Assembly (NCBI GenBank): GCA_024509875.1
Contig: JAMPIV010018779.1
Location: 132,501-196,500, forward strand
From: Oreohelix idahoensis
Lineage: Eukaryota; Mollusca; Gastropoda; Stylommatophora; Oreohelicidae
DNA: 64,000 nucleotides
Reading direction: 5' to 3'
The translations under genes and the position numbers were made by a program. Of the stretch, positions 14,340-28,400 are shown in pieces; the stretch's first letter is position 1; each line of letters starts with the position of its first letter. The notes under the pieces are model-generated. The model worked only from the letters and a program-made list of their open reading frames with translations, did no database searches and was not told the origin of the DNA.

Positions 14340-14846
14340 AAATGTGCCCAAGCTACGCATGTCTGCTCATGGGCCACTTTGAGCACCTGGTCTTTCCAAG
14401 TAACTCCGCCTAGGCCGGTCCCAAGCCCGGCTGAAAAAGGAGGGCGGCCTGCATGGAGGCCGTAAGGAGGCAGCCCCTCCACCATACAAAGGCACAACAG
14501 GCCAATCACCTGTTTGCTTTAAACTTTTGATTACGAGAACTACAAGAGAGAAAACCGGACTAATTCTAAAGGCGACGAACTGGAACGGACTACGGACTAC
14601 GACTTATGGAACACAAGAATTATAAATGGTGGAAGAGATGAGGAAAGCAAAACTAGAAATCATAGCTATAACGGAAACAAAGAAAAAAGGACAAGGAGTC
14701 ATGGATCTCGATGGCAACACGCTGCTCTGCAGTGGTGTACCCACATCTGAAAGAGCTAAAGGGGGCGTGGGTTGCATTGTGGCCAAAAACCAAAAAGATA
14801 GTATCAAGGGATGGAACTTTGTCTCGGAGCGCATTATGGTTGTAAA
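14340..14846 (+). mobile_element. LINE-A, 5' part: leader and start of endonuclease
   Basis: First piece of a non-LTR retrotransposon that continues at 16654. The leader contains the GC-rich segment ccggtcccaagcccggctga (14414-14433), a type of sequence I recall from the 5' ends of RTE-like elements. Coding sense is clear from 14626: IIAITETKKKGQG includes the catalytic Glu motif of the APE endonuclease, followed by GGVGCIVAK and SERIMVV. The frame stops being LINE-like exactly at the TSD GTAAA (14842-14846), where a solo-LTR-like element begins. The true start codon may lie upstream of 14626, and the 5' boundary is approximate. Confidence 0.8.
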
Positions 14847-16658
14847 TGTAGCGAGATTTGATAACACTTGCTTGGTTGTAGCGCGACACACGCCCACAGC
14901 GCACACACACACCAGCGCAAGGACAGCGCGGCGGTCTTTCTTTGAAGTTTGAAGACGGGAAATGTGAATTACGGTTAAAGCCAGACAATATTACGGAAGA
15001 ATGAGGAAATAGCTATATAGGAATGTATGGCGGACTTTAAAGGTTTGCATTTACTGGACATTAAATTATTAACTACAAGAGAACGCCTAGTTGGAATACA
15101 ATTAAATAAAAATAATTCAACAAAGGAGATAGACTAGGAATTATATCCAAAAGGATATTATTCAAATATAAATAGTTTTAAAGATAATTAATATTTTTCA
15201 CCTTCATCACATCTGCTAAAAGTTAGCTAATAATCTTTAAAAATTTATTATAACTGCATACCTAAACAGATTTAAATCTAAATTGGATAGAATGGAAGCC
15301 TCTTATGGGGAAAAGGAAATGATACCTAGGAAGGAAGGAAGGATATAAGTGTGTAGTGAACAGAAGAAAAAAACAAGTACAGGAAAAGCACAGATCGCCT
15401 CAAATCGCCTCAAACCGAGAGATTAAACGAAAATCTTTTGGTATTTTTAGAGGTGCTTTCTCGTACGGGCGAGAGACTGAAATATAAGGACAGAGCGGCG
15501 CATTGGAAATCACACACACCCCATTTAATTTCAGATGTTATTAACGATTTGATTGTATCAGACATGATAAAAAGGGAATGACGCTAACCAGAGATAACCT
15601 TCACCGGCATTGTCAGGAAGCATAACCATTAATTGGTTAGCCAAATATATCATGGCTAATTCTTGCCTGGAAGCTTACGACACACCAGCAAGTACATAAG
15701 TGACTTGGCATCCATGAGTGGAAGGCAAAGGTTATATCGTACCCATATATCATAACATGTGATTATTCATGTATTTTGTTAATTCTGCACAGTATACATT
15801 ATCTTATCATGCTATCTCTGTAACATACTACCATGATTCATTCATTTATATACAAACACTGAAGACATGGTCGCATCATGAACAGCAGTGGGTGGTGAGA
15901 TTTTTGGAACACCATGGCCACCTATTACCTCTTGTTCCAGGTTTTATGATCAATGTTTATGATCATTCCTGATCGAGAAACTAAAGACTTGAGGATCGTT
16001 GATCCAGCTAACTGAAGCCTAGAGGTCAACAAATCTTCAACACCTTAGTCCCCCGTAGTTATAGGGCGGGCTGGAGGAAAGTCTTCCGTATTCAAGTGTG
16101 TCTCAGGAACCTCGAGCAGACGTGGCTAATAACATAAGATGAGTTATATGTGTATCTATCCAACAAACACTGTGAGCAGTTTCTAAAACGACTGTCTAAT
16201 GATGACAACTAGATGGCAAGAGATAATGTGACAATCCTTTTGTTGTAATTTCAGTGGAAGATAAATCCAAGACTTTTTCTATTACTTATTTTAATTTGTA
16301 ACTATAAATAATTATTCATTTTACCATCTTCCAACACCCATTTCTCATTACAAGAATATATAGATGTACATAATAAATTGGGAAATTGTACTCATTAGAC
16401 TTGTTAAATTTTTAACTGTTAAATTTTGAGTTACCTTTTCAAATTTAATTATATTATCACATAGGGTTACTATAGCGAAAGTAGCAACTTATACTTCTGA
16501 AGCCTAAATCTTTTGTCCAGCTCAGAGTATTCACAGCTGTAACTCATTTGTGATACCAGTGTACTTCTCGGGCACTGGAACTTCATCCTTTCTGGAGAGA
16601 GATTCTACTTCTGCTCTACCACTATTATTATTCTAGGAAAACCTTTCGCTACAGTAAA
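14842..16658. mobile_element. Solo LTR-like insertion 1 in LINE-A (element 14847-16653, TSD GTAAA)
   Basis: The element starts TGTAGCGAGA and ends TTTCGCTACA, so it has TG...CA ends with an inverted repeat of about 10 bp. It is flanked by identical 5-bp copies GTAAA at 14842-14846 and 16654-16658. Removing 1807 bp plus one TSD rejoins the LINE-A frame exactly (…MVV then KLKEG…). I see no ORF with a domain and no internal duplicate that would make two LTRs, so a solo LTR from LTR-LTR recombination is the simplest reading. Its start resembles the Gmr1-A LTR starts TGTAGTAAAAT and TGTAGCAAAAT in this window. No protein supports the family. Confidence 0.88.
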
Positions 16659-18731
16659 ACTAAAAGAAGGAGAAACCATAGTCAACCTGGTCATAGTGTA
16701 CGGGCCAAATGAGGACGAGAGAGCAGAGGTCAAGGAGGAATTCTTCGAGCTGCTTCAAAGGACAGTGGATGACTGCCTAGATGAAATTATCATGCTCGGA
16801 GATTTCAATGCCAGAGTTGGAAATGACCATGCTAGATGGGGTGGAGTTTTCGGAAGATATGGAGAAGATATTCTCAATGACAATGGAAAGCGACTTCTTA
16901 GATTCTGCAGTGAGCAGAATCTGATCATTACAAACACAAAGTTCCCCCATAAGCGCATACATGCATACACTAGATGTGAACCAACAAAGAATGAGAAGTC
17001 AGTGATCGACTATGCCATTGTTAGGAGGAGCTCATTCAAATATGTCCGGGATGCTAGAGTCTGGAGGGGGCCAGAGATTAGAAGTGATCACTACCTGCTT
17101 ACAATCAAAAGAACAACTGAAAGAGTTGCGCAGCCTAGGAACTGCCCAACATCACGCAAGAAACTAAGTAAACGAACCGGAGAAATGAGCATTAAGACCT
17201 ACAAGCTGAGAGAGCCAGAAATTAAGACCAGATATCAGGGGCTTATTGCTGCAGCGGTGAGCAACACAGAAGAACAACCTGAAGACTTGGAAACCCTCTG
17301 GTTTAAATTTAAGGACATCATAAAGACAGCTGCTGCAGAAGCATGTGGGGAAGTCCGACTTGTGAACAAGAGAAAGAGGACACCTTGGTGGACAGAGGAA
17401 GTCAAAGAGAAAATAAGAGAGAAGAAAATGGCATGGAAACAATACTTAGGAGCTAAAAACATTACAGGACAAATAGAGAAATATAGAGAATATGTGACAC
17501 TCAGAACAGAAGCAAAGAACAAGGTGCTAGCTGCAAAACATAAGTCCTGGGAAGAATTCGGAGAAAAGCTAGAAAAAGATGTGCAAGAAAACCATAAATT
17601 GTTCTATAAGACCCTAAAGAACACGAGGAAGGAAAAACAGTGCCCTCTCAAATGTATAAAGGACAAGCAAGGCAAATTGCTTACTGCCCCGAAGGAAGTA
17701 ATGGAACGATGGAAAGAATATTTCTCAGAACTCCTGGATGGTGAGCATGGTGAAGCATCAGAAATGATAAGCCCTAGCACAGAAGAGAACACCAATGATG
17801 GTAAAGATGACATAAAGATGGAAGAACTGAATGCAGCACTGGAGAAAATCAAGATGGGCAAAGCAGCAGGGCATGATGGTATAACACCAGAAATGGTTAA
17901 GTACTTGGGAGCAGCAGGCGACCTATTACTCTTAAGGGTCCAACAGGCAGCGTGGTACAACAAGACCACAACAAAGGATTGGGAGATTGCCATCATAACA
18001 CCAATTTTCAAAAAGGGTGACAATCGACAATGTGGAAACCATAGAGGCATATTCCTTCTCAGTGTCCTTGGTAAAATCTACTCTAGAATCCTAGAGCAGA
18101 GACTCCGACGCCTAGCTGGGCCACAATTGGATGAGGTCCAGTGCGGATTCCGAGCAAATCGAAGTACTCAAGACCTAATCTTCACACTCAGACAGCTGAG
18201 TGAAAAGGCCCTTGAGTATAAGAGTGAGATCCATCTTTGTTTCATAGATCTGGAAAATGCGTTTGACAGGGTCCCCTGGAGCAAACTTTGGGACTGTTTG
18301 GCAAGGAAGAACATTCCAGCACCTCTGATTCATGCTATACAGAGCTTCTACAAGTCTTGCAGAAATTATGTGAGGACAGCAAACCATAAGTCAGAAGAGT
18401 TCAGGACCACCACTGGTGTAAGAAAAGGTGATATCCTGTCACCTTATTTTTTCATACTCCTCATGGACGATGTCATCAAGGCATGTAAAGAGAGAACAAG
18501 AAAGTATTCAGTGGGGTACTGGAAGTTGAGACAGGTCTGTATTTCAAAGCTGGCATTTGCTGATGATGTTGCTCTGATTGCTAAATCAGAGGCACATCTC
18601 CAATCCAACCTGCAAGTCTGGAAGGAAGAGCTGGAGAAGAGAGGGATGGTCATAAGCAGCTCTAAAACAAAATCCATAGTGATATCACGAGAAGAAAGAA
18701 GACATCAGATTAAGCTGGGAGAACAGGTCCT
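16654..18731 (+). mobile_element. LINE-A, central part: endonuclease C-terminus and reverse transcriptase
   Basis: This long open frame encodes the second half of the APE endonuclease and most of the RT of a non-LTR retrotransposon. Endonuclease motifs are MLGDFNARVG, VIDYAIV and the terminal SDHYLL. RT motifs follow: GKAAGHDGITPEM, the finger/palm block CGFRANRSTQDLIF, CFIDLENAFDRV, and the catalytic FADDVAL box near 18556-18576. The product would nick DNA and copy its own RNA by target-primed reverse transcription. The frame is open through to TSD GTCCT at 18727-18731, where the second insertion starts; the apparent C-terminus at 18819 lies inside that insertion. The family is probably RTE-like, judged by motifs only. 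Confidence 0.93.
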
Positions 18732-21301
18732 TGTGACAGATTATGATAAATATATTTCATATATCTATTTCCTCGTCTACATTCTCTTTTACCAAATTTC
18801 ATCTTCATACTTTTGTTAACTTAAACCATCCTACATTCTGAGATCTGTCTTCTTTTTCTAATTTAAAGCACGAAATTTATTCTCTGTTCTCGATTTCCTT
18901 TGATGTAAGTTCACGAGCAAATCAATTAGCTACGTTGAGCTGAAATTTCACGCCAGCGATTGTAGAATCGTGGTAATGAGATCAGACAGTGATAATCAGG
19001 GAGACAATTGTCTATTACCTTTCCCTGATCTGTTTCGCCTGTAAGTTAATTATTCGCGGTGCGAACCGCCATATCAAAAGACGGGCTCGCTATATTTCGT
19101 TTTATGACCATATCTGCAGATGGCAAATAGTGTGATTTTTCGATAGAAGAAATCTCATCTCACACGGGTCTGGTCAATTACGTGACGCCTGATCTAAGAC
19201 TTTGCTCGCCCCATCTTAAGCAGTATGTACGCTGCCAGATGGCGAGAGAGCGGCAAATTGGTGCGAAGAATTCGTTTGATTCGCAGAACGAGCAAGGGAA
19301 TATGTAAATCTGGGCGTAGGTGCTAAATGTATTAAGTCTGGGCTATTTCTTTCATTTCTAATATTTAAACCCCAGCATTTTAGCCTCAGTATTCAGTACC
19401 ACGCAGATTCATCTAGACAGCTAGCTTCGTTCTAGAATCACTGTATCAAGTAGAGTTCTTAGTTTCGTTGGAGAATAGTCTTAGTAGTTCTGTGTTGAGG
19501 CAAATACGATACTAGTAGTTTCAATGGTTTCACTAGTTAAATCGTAAATTTATTTTACTGTTTTCCTGTGCTGAGTGATTTACTAGATAGGTTGGTCAAA
19601 TAGTATTTCTCTAAGTTTTATTGTGTTACAGTGGATAGCAGAATAAATAAAAATTTCTAGCTAAACTCTTCCAGATAAATATAAATTTTATTAACTGTTA
19701 GTAACCAGTCAGGGAATATTTTAACCAACTAGTAAATACACTGATTCATCATGAGTATTGACGAAATATGTATTTATTTCTAATTCATGATGATTGATTT
19801 TTTTTAAATGACTAGAATTTATTTCACGGGAGTTTTAACGATAAGACAAGCTCTAAGCTTGTAGATATATTTAAAGTTAAATAACCGAAGTGAATAAATA
19901 TATCTTATATTTTACGCGGGTAAGGATAGGAATGTGTATACTATATTATGTTAAGTATTTGTATCTTTTCTCCTTAAACAGTATTTGGGTCAAACCCTAA
20001 AAACCTTACCAGCGGCTTCCATGAGAATCTGATAATAACTCTGTTACTAAAAGAACATTCTGAATATAAATAATCGGGTTTTTTTTCACGTGTTTTACAC
20101 CCAGAAGGAGACAGAGTACCAACCCAGAGAATTATTAAGAATAAATTGTAACTGGACTTGTAGAATATCCACATTTCTTTTCCTAAAGTCATATACATTT
20201 AGCCTATGGCGGCGAATTAATCAAACATTGACATTAACTGTATAACGACCACTGTGTTGTGAAGAAGATTGATCCTGAACAGATTTTTTTTACCTGACAC
20301 TCGATTTAACTATTGAAGTTTCAAAGCTACTGTACACTGTGAACATTTGATCTCATAATTAATTTACTACCTGGACAAGAATTGAAGTGACATTTATCAG
20401 CATCCTAATTACAATATTGGATCAAGCGTTTCCCAACATTCGATTAATTAGTCGTTGGATAGACTGGGGCTTGATTCGCCAAACAACCAACCTTGGATGG
20501 TCTGTGGGTACCTTAACAATTGTTCCAGATGTGGGTAAAGCACCTTTGTAGGTAAGAGAGACTGAATTTGTGAGCACTGATTTTGTCAGAGCGAGAGAAA
20601 ACGGGAAAAGAATACTTCTGTTTGGATATAACCCATGTACTAACTTTGTATTTTCTTAAGCAAGTTTTGCTAATGCTTTCCCTTTATTCCTTTCAGAATA
20701 GATTGACGTATAACGCTGTTCTTTACTGTAGAGGGAATTTAGACCATAGCGTAAAAACCTTTGAATCTTTTGGGGGTTAATAACTTTGCTCTAACCGGGC
20801 TCTTGTCTCAACAGAGGGAGGGAGGATTAAACCTATGAGTCTAACTCTTTAATTTAATTCATTAACCTATGTTCATTGTATTTGATTTTGATATTCAAAG
20901 ATATTGTTGTGTTGTAGTTCTTTATGATAAATAAAATTTACATAAACTTTATTTATGTGTGTTTGTCAGCTTGTCCCAAAAGATCCCTATTCCATAGTTA
21001 TAGTTTTCCCGTCTGTGCGTCTAACTGTCGTCACGTACTTATGTGTGAGTGTACGTGAGTGGTCGATATATTAATATATATTCTAGTAGACTGTCTGACA
21101 TAACCAAGTTATGTTGTAGAGATAGGCTGAAGGAGAGAAAACTTCTCAAATTCAGGGACAGACTCTACTTATTTTCCACTATTTCACTCGTGTAAAATCT
21201 ATCTCTTTGATTATCTCTCACTGAGTCACCATCTGTTCTAATCTATTCAGAAGGGACCAATCTATGTCTTAATTCCCTTATCAAAAATCTATGACAGTCC
21301 T
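18727..21301 (+). mobile_element. 2.5-kb LTR-like family, copy 1 (element 18732-21296, TSD GTCCT)
   Basis: The element begins TGTGACAGATTATGATAA and ends CTTATCAAAAATCTATGACA, flanked by perfect GTCCT duplications at 18727-18731 and 21297-21301. It is 2565 bp and splits LINE-A so precisely that removing it restores the RT frame (…EQVL then EQVDHFKYLG). A second, divergent copy lies in the opposite orientation at 53275-55726 with its own TSD. Inside are a TATTTAAA box (19362-19369) with TCAGT-type initiator candidates 18-27 bp downstream, a TCATCATGA/TCATGATGA inverted pair near 19748-19793, and AATAAA near 20929. There is no coding domain and no internal LTR pair. It is probably a long solo LTR; a large non-autonomous LTR element is the alternative. 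Confidence 0.88.
19362..19397 (+). promoter_or_regulatory. Candidate LTR core promoter (TATA-like box and TCAGT initiator)
   Basis: TATTTAAA is followed by two TCAGT-like initiator matches, the spacing expected for an arthropod-type TATA/Inr promoter. The nearby block (CTTCGTTCTAGAA to GTTCTGTGTTGAGG, 19427-19500) is the best-conserved part relative to the second copy, where its reverse complement is near 55011-55078. This is suggestive only; no transcript evidence is available. Confidence 0.35.
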
Positions 21302-21940
21302 GGAGCAGGTCGACCACTTTAAATACCTCGGAGCTATTATAGACCGAAAGGGAGGCATCAAAGAAGAGTTGGCCACTCGAAAAGCTTCAACTGTGAGACT
21401 TTTTCAGGCCATAAATCGAGGATTCCTAAGCAAGAGAGAGGTTGGTAAGAAAACGAAGATGGCTGTATACCGCTCCACCTATGTCCCAGTCTTGACATAT
21501 GGATGCGAGTCATGGGCAATGACTACAACCCACAAAAGCCATTTCCAAACCTCAGAAATGCGGTATCTGAGGAAGGTGGTTGAAGTAACAAGAAGAGACA
21601 TGGTCCGCAACCAGACGATACGTCAAGGCCTAAAATCCCACCCCCTGCAGACCCAAGTAGAACAGTCCCAACTAAGATGGTTTGGCCATGTCTGCAGAAT
21701 GGGAGAAGATCGGCTACCACGACAAGCATGGGAAACAAAGAGCCAGGGATCCAGACCCCCAGGACGACCCAGAGTCCGCTGGGAGGACAACGTTAGACAA
21801 TCTTTGAAGGACCGAGGACTAGAATGGAACCAGGCCAGGAGGAAGACAGCCGATAGGATAGTCTGGCGCTCTATTTTCCAAACCTCTACACCTCACGGTA
21901 GAAGGGGAACGACTAAGTTAAGTGAGTAGTAAGTAAGTCT
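21297..21940 (+). mobile_element. LINE-A, 3' part: RT thumb/C-terminus and tail
   Basis: This part continues the LINE-A ORF after the second insertion and ends with a stop at 21927-21929. Recognisable C-terminal LINE motifs are FKYLGAIID, PVLTYGCESWAM, LRWFGHVCRMGEDRLPRQ and GRPRVRWEDNVRQSLKDRG. These are typical of the region after RT in RTE-like and related elements. The 3' end is a short TAAG/TGAG simple-repeat tail (about 21913-21937). Across all three parts the frame is uninterrupted: 221 + 2073 + 628 nt = 2922 nt, or 973 codons plus stop counted from 14626. This LINE was therefore probably intact, or nearly so, when the LTR elements landed in it. Confidence 0.92.
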
Positions 21941-22424
21941 TTCCAAGTTATAATGACCACGCTCCAGTTGTTTAATTGATAATGAGATTTGAATCCCTTA
22001 TATGTCTGAGGAAGACCAAGGTAAATTTATTAGCATTGTCAATAATTTCAATCTGCCACTTTTCACGAAATGCCTGGTAGTATCAGTATGTTTCGCTCCC
22101 CTTTCGGACTCCAGTAACACACGGGTGACAATCAAATGAGATGTCGGCTTATCCATACTTGTTTCCCTTCTATGTGATTAGCCATGTTCACAGTTGTGTA
22201 TTTTTTGTTTATTTTCCTTCATTTCACGTCAATATCAATCAAGAAAAAAATTATTTGACATCTAAATACGATAGACTATTTAATTACAATTAATTTGATG
22301 TATAACACTCGGATAGACTTTTAAATAAAATTTAACAAGGCGCATTACAAATTACATATTTGAAAGTATTAGAGAATAATACAAAATATCACATCTGGGT
22401 ACTTACTACAATCATGCGCAGTCG
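21941..22424. other. Unassigned AT-rich sequence
   Basis: No ORF, repeat boundary or motif recognised. Confidence 0.3.
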
Positions 22425-22548
22425 GTCAAAGTTCTATGGACACGTCATGAGAACGGAAACATTAGAAAATCTGTCACGGCTGGTAAATTGAAAGCAAAAA
22501 TGGCAGGGAGGGAACGAGAGAAATACCTCGATTTGCTGGTAACTGAAA
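22425..22548 (+). pseudogene. LINE RT C-terminal scrap
   Basis: With one frame change the sequence reads FYGHVMRTETLENL, then TAGKLKAKMAGREREKYLDLL. This is the familiar post-RT motif of several LINE families (GHVxR...LENLVT.GK...GR.REKYLD). It is isolated and too short for a clade assignment. Confidence 0.7.
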
Positions 22549-22654
22549 AGTCATTTATAATTTTAAATATGTGTGTTCTCACTTGTATCCATTGGTCGTT
22601 TGACACAAGCCTAATTTACGAAGAGGCTTAACGTTTTATCAAAAGCAAGTGGGA

Positions 22655-22743
22655 AGGAGGGCCTCCAGGCCACCTGAAGATTACCAGCTTAACAGAAATG
22701 AACAAGTGATAATCTCCGCACAGGCCACAGCCGATTGAGACAC
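22655..22743 (+). pseudogene. LINE C-terminal domain, 5' half (target of Gmr1-A)
   Basis: Reads RPPEDYQLNRNEQVII, then with a 1-nt slip RTGHSRLRH. This is the start of the conserved C-terminal TGHxRL domain of Jockey/CR1-like LINE ORF2. Its second half (KLFKKLKIESTDECSFGTDK) resumes at 34014, directly after the Gmr1-A element. Gmr1-A therefore inserted into this codon run, leaving GACAC (22739-22743) on this side. Confidence 0.8.
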
Positions 22744-25298
<2,555 letters not shown>

Positions 25299-25538
25299 TA
25301 TATTGGTAGGCGTGTCCGGGATTTTGAATTTCTCCTAGTACTACATATATTGGGGTCTCCTGTTCCGGGATTTTAACTTTGCACTGGGTAAAACTTCCCC
25401 TAAAATTGTATGGGAATCTCATAAAATAATATTAAAAGTATTTTGTGAAATAGGGGATGAACTGTTAGTGCTTGGTGTTGTTGTCATATTAGAGTTATTA
25501 GGTTACCTTAGTATATTGCTAACCTTAATTGAGATAAT
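25299..25538 (+). promoter_or_regulatory. Gmr1-A leader with candidate primer binding site
   Basis: Immediately after the LTR comes TATAT and then TGGTAGGCGTGTCCGGG, a TGG-starting candidate for priming by a tRNA 3' end. A similar block (CATATATTGG...TTCCGGGATTTT) recurs about 48 bp downstream, so the primer region looks duplicated. Gmr1-B has a comparable TTTGGTGGCCAGTCC directly after its 5' LTR. I could not assign the tRNA. Confidence 0.45.
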
Positions 25539-26864
25539 ATGGCTGATTTAGCTAAGTTCAGATCTGCAGCTGTGCAGACTGCCAGGGAGATGAATATGGA
25601 GGGTCAAGTCTTGATTGACTATGTCACCTCAGAATGTGATAAATTTATTGCCAGGGAAGAAAATAGGTTAGCTGAGGAAAGGAGAATACAGGTAGAAGAA
25701 GCTAGGGAGATTAAAAGGTTGCAAATTGAAGCTGAGAAGGAGGCTAGGGCCTTAGAGGCTGATAGAGAGGCTGAAATCAAGAGGCTCCAATTTGAGGAGA
25801 GAAAATTAGAGGCAGAAGAAAAGAGATTGACTGCCGAGAGGGAAGCAGAAGCACAAGAGAAAAGGTTTACAGAGGGAGCATGAGTTGCGACTAAGGGAGT
25901 TAGAGTTGCAAGGCCTTGCTCCGGACAATGGTCACAGCCCCTCTACCTCTGATGCTACTGCTAGTCAGGGGGCCTCTAACTCAGATATGGGTTTTCATTT
26001 AGACCATTTTGTTGAGAAAGACGATGACATAGAAAGTTTTCTAGGTAGGTTTGAACTGTTGGCTACCACGTATGGGTTAGAGAGAGAGAAGTGGAGCCTA
26101 AAGTTATCTCATGGGAACAGCTTATGAAGTTTTTGCCAAAATGAGCAGGGATGACCAAGACAACTATGACATGTTGAAGCAGGCTCTTCTGTTAAGATAC
26201 GAAAAGAACGGAGAGTTTTATAGAAAGAAATTTAGGAATGCCAGGCTACTGTCGGGTGAGACCTATCACCAGTTCTCCGCCCGGTTAGAGACGTGTATGG
26301 AGAAATGGGCTACTTTGGGGAAAACCCAAGATCTCAAAGAGATGATACTCATTGAACAGATGAGAGAGTCCATGGCTCCAGACATGAGAAAGTTTCTCAT
26401 GGAACAGGGCGCGGAGAGGCTGGGTGAGATAATTAATGTCGCTGAAAGGTATCAGGCAGCCCAGGCAGAGGTAGCTGGCACAAAAAAGGAACACGTAGAC
26501 AATGGTAAGGCTCCACAAAACTTTAACAGATTTGACAACAAAGATCACGGTAACAAAGGTAGGCACAATTTTGATAGACCACGCAATGACTATTAAAATA
26601 AAAACCCACAATTTAATGACAAAAGTTATGATGAAAGAAAACCTTTTAACCAAGGAAAGAGGTGGTGTAAACATTGTAGGAAGGACAACCATAACACCGA
26701 ATTTTGTAAAAGTAAACCTTCTGGATGTGCTGCTATGAGAAATGGAAACCAGGAAGTAAAGGACAAACCTGCTGGACAGCAGGAACCTTATCACACCCAG
26801 TTTGTGAGGATGTTGTATGCAATGATGTCACCATTAGGTGCCTCTATGATACAGGTCTAGATTT
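25539..26864 (+). pseudogene. Gmr1-A gag: coiled coil, SCAN-like capsid, CCHC knuckle
   Basis: The N-terminal part (25539-25883) is a charged Glu/Arg/Ala coiled coil. After a frame change near 25870 and another near 26105 comes a capsid-like region (26111-26596). Its segment from FYRKKFRNARLLSG to INVAERYQAA resembles the SCAN fold of vertebrate zinc-finger proteins, which is thought to derive from Gmr1-type gag. A stop at 26594-26596 precedes a zinc knuckle in the same frame, C-X2-C-X4-H-X4-C, at 26666-26707. The gag frame then runs to a stop near 26862-26864, overlapping the protease frame, which is offset by -1. Gag would form the particle that packages element RNA. This copy is broken at least three times. 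Confidence 0.85.
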
Positions 26865-27513
26865 TGATGCTGTCGTGAGCGCGCACTTGGTGAACACAGA
26901 GCAGTATACCACAGAAACAATGGAGATACAAGGGGAGACCAAGGACCTACCACTCATGAAACTTCCCATTGCAAGGATAACAGTGAAAACTCGCTATGTG
27001 GAAGGGATAATCAGAGCAGCAGTGATAGACGCACCCATCTACCCTCTGATATTGGGGTGTCGTTATGTCTACTTGGGGAATCCCAAGAGACCTGTGGTAT
27101 TGGCAGCAGTCCAGACCCGATCACAATCCAGAAAGGAAAAAGATGAACCTATAAATACTCATCCAGAGGAGATGAGAAAGGCACAGGCTGAAGATAGGTC
27201 ACTGAAGCCGTGCTATAAGAAACTCCCAAAGAGCCATACTCCTCCTAATAAAGGAGAATTCTATATGAAGAATAAATTGTTGTATAGGAAGGCCGGCACT
27301 GGTTCAGCTGGTCACGGACAGCTGGTCCTTCCCAGTTCATATAGAGAAAAGGTAATGGAGTTAGGTCATACTATCCCCTTCAGTGGTCACATGGGGATTA
27401 GCGCAACAGGACAGCGTATAGCTTGTCATTATTTCTGGCCAGGGATAACGGAAGACATAAAGAGATATGTAAAATCCTGTCCAGAATGCCAGAGAGTAGC
27501 TCCAAAGCATTAG
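26725..27513 (+). pseudogene. Gmr1-A protease and integrase zinc domain
   Basis: The aspartic protease is marked by CLYDTGLDFDAVV (DTG at 26848-26856). Downstream is the integrase N-terminal H2C2 finger, HTIPFSGHMG followed by CPEC near 27480-27492, with the usual YFWPGI motif between. The frame ends at a TAG (27511-27513) and the integrase core continues in the same frame at 27538. In a working element the protease would mature the polyprotein and the finger would help the integrase bind element ends. The frame is -1 relative to gag, as in Gmr1-B. Confidence 0.88.
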
Positions 27514-28400
27514 ACTGCTCCAGCAACTCTAGGGGAAATGCCCATAGTGGGAACCCCTTTTGAGAGAGTTGCAGTGGATATCGTGGGACCTCTCACTCGG
27601 ACCAAGAGGAGGAACAGTTACATCCTTACTCTGGTAGACACTTGTTCTATGTGGGGAGAGGCGGTAGCCCTGTCGTCAATCGATTCGAAACATGTGGCAG
27701 AGGCATTACTTACGATATTCACAAGGTTAGGATTCCCGCATCAAATCTTGACTGATAATGGCTCTCAGTTCAAGGGGAAACTAACAGAAGAGGTTTTCAG
27801 GTTGTTTCAAGCCAAGCACTTTCATTGTAGTCCGTATCACCCCCAAGGGAACGGCCAGGTAGAGAGGTTCAATGGGACTCTCATTTCTATCCTGAGAAAG
27901 CAGGCACACGAGAAACCTGATACATGGGACCAATACTTGCCCGCCGCCTTGTTTGCGTACCGGGAAGTTCCACATAACTCAACCGGAATGGCACCCGCAA
28001 CCCTATTATTTGGGAGGCCAATAAAAGGTCCTTTGGAAGCTTTGTTAAGGACCTGGACAGATGAGAAGGCAGAAGAGACTGTTACCTCATCATATCAATA
28101 TGTGAACGAACTGACCACTCGTTTAAAAACTAGTTGGAAACTGGCAAATGATAATTTGAGACAAGCCAGGAAAAAGCATGCTGCTTATTATAATAAGAAA
28201 GCTAAGGATAGGGAACTTGCTGTGGGGGAGAAGGTGCTTCTTCTATTGCCCGGCAGTAACAATAAACTTCAGATCGGATGGCAAGGGCCATATACAGTTT
28301 TGGAAAAGTATCCAGAACAAATTATGAGATAGACAAACAGGGAAAGGAAAAAGTCTATCATGTGAGCCTTTTGAAGAAATATCTGGACAGACAAATCCAG
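27514..28400 (+). pseudogene. Gmr1-A integrase core and GPY/F module
   Basis: The catalytic core shows the DD35E triad: D14 (VAVDIVGP), D73 (LTDNGSQF) and E109 (GNGQVERFNG), numbered from 27538, with 35 residues between the last two. The C-terminal GPY/F module reads WQGPYTVLEKY and, after a frameshift near 28318, NYEIDKQGKEKVYHVSLLKKY. This enzyme inserts the cDNA into the genome. It lies upstream of RT, which is the diagnostic feature of the Gmr1 group. Confidence 0.93.

Noticed and set aside
18732..18819. Last residues of the 707-codon LINE-A frame as a genuine C-terminus
   Set aside because: They are read-through into the inserted LTR-like element; the real continuation is at 21297.
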